In this document: positions 1-3,807 of the stretch, piece by piece
Position numbering within the stretch: position 1 is the first letter of the stretch
How the letters are laid out: the number at the start of each line of letters is the position of its first letter
DNA from: JAFLUQ01 sp964442035
GTDB lineage: Bacteria; Bacillota; Clostridia; UMGS1883
Reading direction: 5' to 3'
Length of the DNA: 5,806 nt
Assembly: GCA_964442035.1 (NCBI GenBank)
Contig: CAYTWZ010000104.1
Location: forward strand, 1 to 5,806
Position numbers and translations under genes: made by a program
The notes under the pieces: generated by a model
The model's database searches: none
Seen by the model: the letters and a program-made list of their open reading frames with translations, nothing else
Told to the model about the DNA's origin: nothing

Positions 1-48
1 GGTGAGCAGGTAAAGTAACCGCTCTCCATAATTGAATACGGTATATGA

Positions 49-86
49 AGCAGAGAAATCAGTTTTTTGGTTGCTCTGCTTTTATT
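49..86 (+). terminator. Terminator-like hairpin at left edge
   Basis: Perfect 7-bp arms AGCAGAG (49-55) and CTCTGCT (74-80) enclose an 18-nt loop, and the second arm runs straight into TTTATT. This fits a plus-strand Rho-independent terminator for a gene lying left of the window. The large loop makes it only moderately convincing. It sits just before the ribosome binding site of the 107-223 reading frame. Confidence 0.45.
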
Positions 87-106
87 ATGACTGAAAGGAG
101 TAGCCT

Positions 107-223
107 ATGTTTGAAAAGAGTGCAAATTTAGAGGTTCTTGCCAAGACGGTCATCAGCGAGAACGATGACCTGAAGCATCTCGACAATCCAACCTTACGCA
201 TTCATTGTCATAGGTATAGATAA
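107..223 (+). pseudogene. Truncated 5' end of a probable phage/mobile-element protein (metallopeptidase-like N-terminus)
   Basis: This is a 38-codon frame starting at ATG 107. The Shine-Dalgarno AAAGGAG (94-100) lies 6 nt upstream, so the start is much better supported than is usual for so short a frame. The product begins MFEKSANLEVLAKTVISEND and continues DDLKHLDNPTLRI, then changes to a short basic tail (HCHRYR) and stops. From memory, the first 32 residues resemble the start of the putative phage metallopeptidases found in Clostridia prophages and integrative elements, which run well over 100 residues; the catalytic HExxH region would be missing. I infer that the sequence after about 200 replaces the rest of the gene by deletion or insertion. 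The RBS and frame are seen; the family is a weak recollection. It could instead be a genuine small protein. Confidence 0.4.
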
Positions 224-239
224 TGGATTTTTTAAGTTC

Positions 240-301
240 GGTATTTTCCGCAGTGTAATACCTAAGCTTTTGTGGAAGAGGAATTCCATAGAACATTCCA
301 C
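240..301. repeat. Two adjacent inverted repeats
   Basis: GGTATT (240-245) pairs with AATACC (257-262). Just beyond, GTGGAA (272-277) pairs with TTCCAC (296-301), with a GGAATTCC palindrome inside the second. Neither has a T-tract, so they are not terminators. They form the left part of the hairpin-rich block that continues to about 440. No credible coding sequence was found here. Confidence 0.4.
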
Positions 302-308
302 TATAACT

Positions 309-440
309 AAACGAAAGATGTCCCCCGCCTCTATAGGCGGCGGGCTCCGCTTTCGTTTTTCGGTGGGAGATCAATCTCCCACCGAAACGTTGAATGAGGG
401 CTTTCAGCCCTTATTGAAGCAACGCTGGGGAGCGACCTCC
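309..440 (+). other. Block of tandem hairpins, possible dispersed structured element
   Basis: At least four stems abut. (1) AAACGAAAG (309-317) pairs with CTTTCGTTT (350-358), enclosing a GC-rich inner stem CCGCCT/AGGCGG (325-330 with 335-340). (2) A perfect 13-bp stem (358-370 with 375-387) has a TCAA loop. (3) A 10-bp stem (393-402 with 406-415) has a 3-nt loop and one pair that is G-U only in plus-strand RNA, and is wrapped by CGTTG/CAACG (388-392 with 420-424). (4) Short alternative stems lie at 423-440. The 224-533 interval shows no believable gene. It may be an intergenic repeat element or a structured RNA; I do not recognise a named family. The strand is a weak guess from the single G-U pair. 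Confidence 0.45.
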
Positions 441-533
441 ATTAATGACCTTTTTAGACGAAAATGTTCTCTGCTTCTTGGCTGCTTTAGATAATGGCGG
501 AAATGATTGTGGAAGGTAAAATTTTTTACGCAC

Positions 534-558
534 AAAAAAAGGGCTGTTCAAAAGCCCT
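534..558 (-). terminator. Rho-independent terminator of the CBS-domain gene
   Basis: In minus-strand RNA, AGGGCT (558-553) pairs with AGCCCT (545-540) across a 7-nt loop, followed directly by seven U residues (540-534). It lies about 80 nt past the CBS gene stop and is a standard intrinsic terminator. Confidence 0.85.
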
Positions 559-573
559 GTAAGAAAGGTTTCC

Positions 574-593
574 GGGCCGCATTTATGCGGCCC
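574..593. repeat. Perfect GC-rich hairpin ahead of the terminator
   Basis: GGGCCGCAT (574-582) and ATGCGGCCC (585-593) form a compact stem, effectively 8 bp with a 4-nt loop. There is no T-tract on either strand. It lies between the CBS gene stop and the terminator at 534-558, so in the minus-strand mRNA two hairpins stand in series at the 3' end; it may protect the message from decay. Confidence 0.6.
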
Positions 594-636
594 TTACGAG
601 AAAATTCGTCAATTTTATTTAATTGTCGCGAGAGGC

Positions 637-1062
637 TTATCCTGCCTGCTCCGTACGTATGCCTTTTATCAGTCCCGAGCAGTACTGCAGAATATCCTTA
701 CGGGTCACTATTCCGATAAATACATTCGTGTCGTCAATTACGGGTACAAAATTCTGATTGACGGCAAGGGACATAAGATCCTCCATATTGGAGCTTACCC
801 CTATGGGAGCCTTGTGTGAATGTCGTTCCACTGCGCTTAAGGGCGTCTGCTCGGCGATCCTCATATCAAAGTCACACTTGTTTTTCAGCGACCAGAGTAT
901 GTCTCCCTCTGTAAGAATATCCACATATTCACCGTTATGGTTGATTACCGGCACCGCACTGTAGCGGTGGTACTCCATTTTTTCCATAGCCTGACGAAGG
1001 GTAAAATCGTCATAAAGGTAAACCACGTCATTTTTTGGGGTCAAAAACCTCAGTATGTTCAA
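637..1062 (-). CDS. Paired CBS-domain protein
   Basis: The product is a 141-residue, probably cytoplasmic protein that is almost entirely two CBS motifs, the module that binds adenine nucleotides or similar ligands and acts as a regulatory sensor. The first repeat covers about residues 12-60 (DDFTLRQAMEKMEYHRYSAV, then VDILTEGDILW). The second covers about 75-130 (NFVPVIDDTNVFIGIVTRKD). The VTRKD and LTEGD ends are the typical CBS ribose/phosphate-contact positions. No catalytic or membrane domain is fused, so a ligand-sensing or partner-regulating role is inferred; the ligand and partner are unknown. The start is TTG at 1060-1062, chosen because a strong AGAGGTGAT Shine-Dalgarno lies 5 nt upstream; internal ATGs have none. 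It has its own extended -10 promoter and a clear terminator, so it is probably monocistronic. Confidence 0.88.
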   Translation of the reverse strand: MNILRFLTPKNDVVYLYDDFTLRQAMEKMEYHRYSAVPVINHNGEYVDILTEGDILWSLKNKCDFDMRIAEQTPLSAVERHSHKAPIGVSSNMEDLMSLAVNQNFVPVIDDTNVFIGIVTRKDILQYCSGLIKGIRTEQAG

Positions 1063-1084
1063 AAATAATCACCTCTTTAGCTGC

Positions 1085-1093
1085 ATTATAGCA
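1085..1093 (-). promoter_or_regulatory. Extended -10 promoter of the CBS gene
   Basis: In minus orientation the motif is TGCTATAAT: a perfect TATAAT (1085-1090) with the extended TG. No good -35 is visible at 16-18 bp (ATTATT at 17 bp is the best). AT-rich DNA including two TAAAATTTTA palindromes (1123-1132 and 1149-1158) lies upstream and could act as an UP element. The predicted start near 1078 gives a leader of about 16 nt that just holds the Shine-Dalgarno. Confidence 0.6.
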
Positions 1094-1147
1094 ATAGATT
1101 GCAAATAAATAATGTGCTTATTTAAAATTTTATGTTAAAAATTTATG

Positions 1148-1843
1148 CTAAAATTTTACAAGCTTATCAACGGCCCGTGGAACCGCGTCCTTGCTGTTCT
1201 TCCAGTCATCGTCCTTGTGATTGAAATCAAATTTTTTTGTAAACCAGTTTACATCCTCATTAAGCGTCTCAAGCTTTTCCAGCTGGGTTTCGATTATGAA
1301 TTTCACAAATTCGTCCAGCTTTTTCCCTGTCAGTTCCTGAGGAGCAGTACCCAGCACAAGCCTCAGGTGGGGGAGACAAAGGCCCTTGGAGCTTTCAAGC
1401 TTTTTGCGGAATTCCGGCTCAACATCCCACAGGTACACAAGGTTTGCCGCAGCATCGCTGAGGTTGGAGCCAAGCTTATCGCATACGACGCAGCCTCCGA
1501 TTATTTTGTCAAGCTCGTCACAGATGGCGGCAATGTTTTTTGAACGGCCGAAAAGTCCCCCAAGCCCGCCCCGCTTGTCAAGGCGTCCCCGTATTTCGTC
1601 AATGTGGGTGTCAAGAATAAGCGCAAGCCCTAAGGGGCTGCCTCCCTGTTCCATCATGTGGAGATGACGGCGGCAGAAGCCTGTTTTGTTGGTCATGATC
1701 CTTACGTCCGGCTCCATTTTTGACGCGCCCATAAAGTAATCCAGACAGTCCTGCTCAAGCTTTTTTTCGAGAGTACACATGACACAGTCACAATCTGCAT
1801 TGAGAGCGTCGGTAAGCGGTATGCTGTAAATTCTTTCCTTCAT
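1148..1843 (-). CDS. DUF6062-type Cys-rich protein with duplicated CxxC...CxxH module
   Basis: The function is unknown. The 231-residue protein starts MKERIYSIPLTDAL, matching my recollection of the DUF6062 family of Clostridia. Numbered from this start, it carries C20xxC23 with C57xxH60, then C118xxC121 with C156xxH159. The gap between the CxxC and CxxH pairs is nearly equal in both halves, and both second pairs sit in similar settings (GFCRRHL and GLCLPHL). This suggests two metal-binding, probably zinc, modules from an internal duplication. No signal peptide or membrane segment is seen, so it is probably cytoplasmic. A GTG three codons upstream (1850-1852) is possible, but the ATG at 1841-1843 fits the family start and the ribosome-binding geometry better (see the hairpin entry at 1851-1873). 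The gene has a long structured leader and a likely promoter at 1959-1967. Its TAG stop lies in AT-rich DNA with no strong terminator. Confidence 0.82.
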   Translation of the reverse strand: MKERIYSIPLTDALNADCDCVMCTLEKKLEQDCLDYFMGASKMEPDVRIMTNKTGFCRRHLHMMEQGGSPLGLALILDTHIDEIRGRLDKRGGLGGLFGRSKNIAAICDELDKIIGGCVVCDKLGSNLSDAAANLVYLWDVEPEFRKKLESSKGLCLPHLRLVLGTAPQELTGKKLDEFVKFIIETQLEKLETLNEDVNWFTKKFDFNHKDDDWKNSKDAVPRAVDKLVKF

Positions 1844-1850
1844 TTTAATC

Positions 1851-1873
1851 ACGCTGTGAAGCGTTTTCCTCCT
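1851..1873 (-). promoter_or_regulatory. Ribosome binding site with hairpin in the spacer
   Basis: A perfect AGGAGG (1868-1873) stands 24 nt from the ATG at 1843 and 15 nt from the GTG at 1852, both too far by linear distance. The spacer contains a perfect 5-bp hairpin, ACGCT-TCAC-AGCGT in minus orientation (1851-1864). If folded, it leaves 3 + 7 = 10 unpaired nucleotides to the ATG, a normal spacing, while the GTG would be partly buried in the stem. This supports the ATG start. Confidence 0.5.
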
Positions 1874-1887
1874 TTTTATCTTATTGT

Positions 1888-1944
1888 ATGTTTAAAAAGC
1901 CTGAAATCTTTCCTATATGTTTGCATGAGAAGCTCTTTAAACAT
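1888..1944 (-). promoter_or_regulatory. Leader hairpin upstream of the DUF6062-type gene
   Basis: Thirteen-base arms (1932-1944 and 1888-1900; minus sense ATGTTTAAAGAGC and GCTTTTTAAACAT) pair completely in minus-strand RNA with one G-U wobble. The plus-strand RNA would have an A-C mismatch at that position. The loop is 31 nt. No U-tract follows, so it is not a terminator. It lies within the predicted 5' leader. Confidence 0.4.
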
Positions 1945-1958
1945 CCGTTCTATCTTTT

Positions 1959-1973
1959 AGTATATCATATACT
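1959..1973 (-). promoter_or_regulatory. Palindromic extended -10 promoter candidate
   Basis: The site reads AGTATATGATATACT, 7-bp arms about a single centre base. Its right half contains TGATATACT, an extended -10 (TGn plus TATACT, 5 of 6). No -35 is recognisable. The predicted start near 1952 gives a leader of about 110 nt for the DUF6062-type gene. The palindrome could equally be an operator. Confidence 0.35.
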
Positions 1974-2029
1974 GCAGAAAAAAGCTATACTGATTTTGAA
2001 ATTATGTATAATAATTTTGAGATTACGTT

Positions 2030-2311
2030 TTACTTCGCTTTTAGCCGGAGGGTGATCTCCCGCGCCCGCTCTTCGTATTTGTGCTTAGTGGCCATGCCGC
2101 CCCTTATGTGGCGTTCGGCTTTGTTACGCTCAAGCACAAGCTTTGTCTTTGCCGCAAGGGCGGGATTTATTTTGCACAGCCGCTCCGTTACGTCCTTATG
2201 GACGCTGGATTTGGAAAGAGCAAATACCTTTGCGGTACTCCTCACCGTAGCGTTATTTTCAATTATGTAATTTGCCAGTTCCACGGCTCGCTCCTCAATG
2301 TAATCCTTCAT
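2030..2311 (-). CDS. spoIIID: Stage III sporulation transcriptional regulator SpoIIID
   Basis: The 93-residue product matches SpoIIID along its whole length. The N-terminus MKDYIEERAVELANYI, the helix-turn-helix at about 23-44 (VRSTAKVF then SKSSVHKDVTERL), the INP turn, and the basic C-terminal DNA-contact segment RHIRGGMATKHKY (67-79) all correspond to the Bacillus protein. SpoIIID is a small DNA-binding protein of the mother cell that activates and represses part of the sigma-E regulon during sporulation and leads to sigma-K expression. The start is ATG 2309-2311, with GGGGG (2318-2322) 6 nt upstream as Shine-Dalgarno. That site is the 3' arm of a perfect hairpin, and a sigma-E-like promoter overlaps it (separate entries). 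The gene follows the kinase-like gene by 59 bp. Only a weak AT hairpin lies downstream, so termination is unclear. Confidence 0.96.
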   Translation of the reverse strand: MKDYIEERAVELANYIIENNATVRSTAKVFALSKSSVHKDVTERLCKINPALAAKTKLVLERNKAERHIRGGMATKHKYEERAREITLRLKAK

Positions 2312-2316
2312 GAAAA

Positions 2317-2350
2317 TCCCCCTTTTCGTTACAGACTATGAAAAGGGGGA
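2317..2350 (-). promoter_or_regulatory. Hairpin sequestering the spoIIID ribosome binding site
   Basis: A perfect 11-bp inverted repeat: TCCCCCTTTTC (2350-2340 in minus sense) pairs with GAAAAGGGGGA (2327-2317), with a 12-nt loop. The 3' arm is the spoIIID Shine-Dalgarno, 6 nt before the ATG. Only ATTTTC follows, so it is a poor intrinsic terminator. RNA reading through from the upstream gene could fold and hide the site. Confidence 0.7.
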
Positions 2351-2362
2351 GAAGGATATGAT
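2333..2362 (-). promoter_or_regulatory. Sigma-E-like promoter of spoIIID
   Basis: In minus orientation: -35-like ATCATATC (2355-2362), a 14-bp spacer, and -10-like CATAGTCT (2333-2340). These resemble the sporulation sigma-E elements (roughly KMATATT and CATACANT), with the key CATAT and CATA cores present and two -10 positions off. The predicted start near 2325-2327 gives a leader of about 15 nt that contains the Shine-Dalgarno but not the opposing hairpin arm. Known biology agrees, since Bacillus spoIIID is sigma-E dependent. Confidence 0.5.
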
Positions 2363-2370
2363 ATTAAATT

Positions 2371-3018
2371 TTATTGGTTCTTTTCAAATATATCTGCACC
2401 CAGCTTGATCTTTGCGTATTCAATTATAACGTTTACGCAGTCATCCCAGCTGATGCTGCTACTGTTAAGAAAAATATCATAATTGATCGGATCGTTCCAC
2501 TGCTTGCCGCCGGAATAGTATTTGTAGTAGTCGCTGCGGTATTTGTCGGTCTTAGAAATAAGCCGCGCCGCTTCCTCGGGGGAAACTCCCATTTTTGCCT
2601 CCACTGTTTTGACGCACTCCTGAGCAGGAGCGCCTACAAACACGCTTACTACATTGTCGTAATCCCGGAGTATGTGGTCGGCGCATTTTCCCACAATGAT
2701 ACAGCTTTCGCTATTGGCAAGCTCCCGGATGATTTTAGCCTGATAATTGTACAAATTAGTATCCGAAACAAAGTTTTTCTCCGATGGCTGGATTATGTAT
2801 TCCGATGGCAGACCCATCAGCCGCTTGGTTATGTAACTGCCCCGGAGCTTTTCGTCCACCTCTGCAAACAACTCCCGGTTTATGCCGCTGTCATCCGAGG
2901 CCATTGTGAGTATCTGACTGTCATAGCATGGTATACCCAGTTTCTTTGACAGCCGTACACCTATCTGCTTCCCTCCGCTGCCAAAGCCTCTGGCAATGGT
3001 TATTACAAAATTTTTCAT
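2371..3018 (-). CDS. Cytidylate kinase-like family P-loop protein
   Basis: The 215-residue product belongs to the cytidylate-kinase-like P-loop family (Cytidylate_kin2 type). Visible elements are the Walker A loop GFGSGGKQIG (11-20, Lys17), the family segment VGKCADHIL (109-117), a lid-like Tyr/Arg-rich stretch KYRSDYYKYYSGGKQW (159-174), and YDIFLNSSSIS (180-190). The family resembles nucleoside-monophosphate kinases, but members of this branch mostly lack assigned substrates, so CMP kinase activity should not be assumed. The protein is cytoplasmic. ATG 3016-3018 is preferred: GGAG (3029-3032) is 10 nt away and MKNFVITIARGFGSGG is the usual family start. ATG 3022-3024 (4-nt spacing) and TTG 3025-3027 are alternatives. 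It lies after the eda terminator and directly before spoIIID. No convincing promoter is seen in the short gap, so it may depend on read-through. Confidence 0.85.
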   Translation of the reverse strand: MKNFVITIARGFGSGGKQIGVRLSKKLGIPCYDSQILTMASDDSGINRELFAEVDEKLRGSYITKRLMGLPSEYIIQPSEKNFVSDTNLYNYQAKIIRELANSESCIIVGKCADHILRDYDNVVSVFVGAPAQECVKTVEAKMGVSPEEAARLISKTDKYRSDYYKYYSGGKQWNDPINYDIFLNSSSISWDDCVNVIIEYAKIKLGADIFEKNQ

Positions 3019-3050
3019 GGCCATCAAACTCCTTTTTTGACAATCTTTTT

Positions 3051-3086
3051 ACAAAAGCCCCTATTGAAATACAATGGGGCTTTTGT
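3051..3086 (-). terminator. Bidirectional Rho-independent terminator after eda
   Basis: A perfect 11-bp stem ACAAAAGCCCC (3051-3061) / GGGGCTTTTGT (3076-3086) is extended inside by ATTG/CAAT after a one-base bulge, with a 5-nt loop. Both strands end the stem with GGGGC followed by TTTTGT, so it could stop transcription in either direction. It begins 13 bp past the eda stop. Confidence 0.85.
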
Positions 3087-3099
3087 GGTAATATTTAAC

Positions 3100-3744
3100 T
3101 TACTTACCTCTTGCTTCTTTTACCTTGCGTACAAATTCCTTAGCTGTAGCAGTGATCGCGGCATAGTCGCCTGTCTTCGCGCCGCCGGTAAGGGCTCCGC
3201 CAACTCCGATAGCGCAGGCACCGGCCTTGATCCATTCGCCAACATTGTTTACGTCAACGCCGCCGGTAGGCATAAGCTTTGCCTGAGGAACAGGTCCCTT
3301 GATGGCCTTAAGTATCTTGGGTCCAAAGGCTTCCCCGGGGAATACCTTAACCACGTCCGCACCCGCTTCCATAGCGGAAACAACTTCTTTGATAGTCATT
3401 GCGCCGGGCATTGCCGGTACGCGGTAACGGTTGCACAGACGTACTGTTTCGGGATCAAAGTATGGGCTTACGATATACTGTGCGCCGCTGAGTATAGCGA
3501 TACGCGCGGTTTCACTGTCCATAACGGTACCTGCGCCAAGTATCATAGAACCGTCGGAATATTCCTTTGCAAGATCTTCAATAACCTTGTGCGCAAAGGG
3601 TACTGTAAACGTAAGCTCAATAGCGGGAATGCCACCTTCCATGCACGCGTCAGCTATTCTTTTGGCTTTTTCGCCGCTCTCAGCGCGCACTACCGCAACA
3701 ACACCTACATCGGTGATTTTGGTGAGAACAAGTTCCTTATCCAT
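3100..3744 (-). CDS. eda: 2-keto-3-deoxy-6-phosphogluconate / 4-hydroxy-2-oxoglutarate aldolase
   Basis: This is a class I (Schiff-base) aldolase of the KDPG/KHG family that cleaves KDPG to pyruvate and glyceraldehyde 3-phosphate, the last step of Entner-Doudoroff and hexuronate breakdown. It is a cytoplasmic TIM barrel and usually trimeric. The 214 residues contain every core motif: Arg20 (VVAVVR), the catalytic Glu43 in AIELTFT, GAGTV (70-74, Thr73), the Schiff-base Lys133 in VVKVFPGE, and the phosphate-binding PTGGV (159-163). The position after LT is Phe rather than the Arg of E. coli Eda, as I recall for other Gram-positive members. The start is ATG 3742-3744 because GGAG (3753-3756) is 8 nt upstream; the TTG at 3750 would be only 2 nt from it. 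It follows thrS by 58 nt, a weak promoter may lie between, and a strong terminator follows. No other sugar-acid genes are nearby, so the substrate is uncertain. Confidence 0.94.
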   Translation of the reverse strand: MDKELVLTKITDVGVVAVVRAESGEKAKRIADACMEGGIPAIELTFTVPFAHKVIEDLAKEYSDGSMILGAGTVMDSETARIAILSGAQYIVSPYFDPETVRLCNRYRVPAMPGAMTIKEVVSAMEAGADVVKVFPGEAFGPKILKAIKGPVPQAKLMPTGGVDVNNVGEWIKAGACAIGVGGALTGGAKTGDYAAITATAKEFVRKVKEARGK

Positions 3745-3764
3745 TTTCAAAACTCCTTTTCGAT

Positions 3765-3793
3765 TTTATATTTTTACATGAGTCAGGTGAAAA
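3765..3793 (-). promoter_or_regulatory. Weak sigma-A-like promoter before eda
   Basis: In minus orientation TTTTCA (3788-3793) and TATAAA (3765-3770) are 17 bp apart, 4/6 and 5/6 matches. The implied start near 3758 would fall inside the Shine-Dalgarno stretch, leaving almost no leader, which weakens the call. eda may simply be read from the thrS promoter. Confidence 0.22.
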
Positions 3794-3807
3794 GTCAGCG
3801 ACTCATG
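3777..3807 (-). repeat. Hairpin across the thrS stop codon
   Basis: Arms CATGAGTC (3777-3784) and GACTCATG (3800-3807) are perfectly complementary around a 15-nt loop. The thrS TGA (3803-3805) lies within one arm. In minus-strand RNA the stem is followed by UAAAAAUAUAAAA, not a U-tract, so it is not a standard terminator. Confidence 0.5.

Noticed and set aside
1..18. Possible last codons of an upstream plus-strand gene (GEQVK, stop TAA at 16-18)
   Set aside because: Five codons cannot be identified. The terminator-like hairpin at 49-86 is consistent with such a gene but does not prove it.
153..374. 73-residue minus-strand frame across the hairpin block
   Set aside because: It has no ribosome binding site and its codons coincide with the inverted repeats. 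It looks like a spurious frame in a structured non-coding block.
494..562. 22-codon plus-strand frame starting MAEMIVEGKIFY
   Set aside because: There is no Shine-Dalgarno, and the frame runs through the terminator of the CBS gene, so it is unlikely to be a gene.
1123..1158. Paired TAAAATTTTA palindromes as a terminator for the DUF6062-type gene
   Set aside because: All pairs are A-T, and the second copy overlaps the stop codon. Too weak for a terminator; more likely AT-rich promoter-upstream DNA.
2317..2350. Reading the spoIIID hairpin simply as the terminator of the kinase-like gene
   Set aside because: Only ATTTTC follows the stem, and the 3' arm is the spoIIID ribosome binding site. A partial terminator role is not excluded, but the sequestration reading explains more.
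2374..2949. Long plus-strand frame opposite the kinase-like gene (also similar frames opposite eda and thrS)
   Set aside because: These are antisense shadows of well-supported genes, without ribosome binding sites or recognisable domains.
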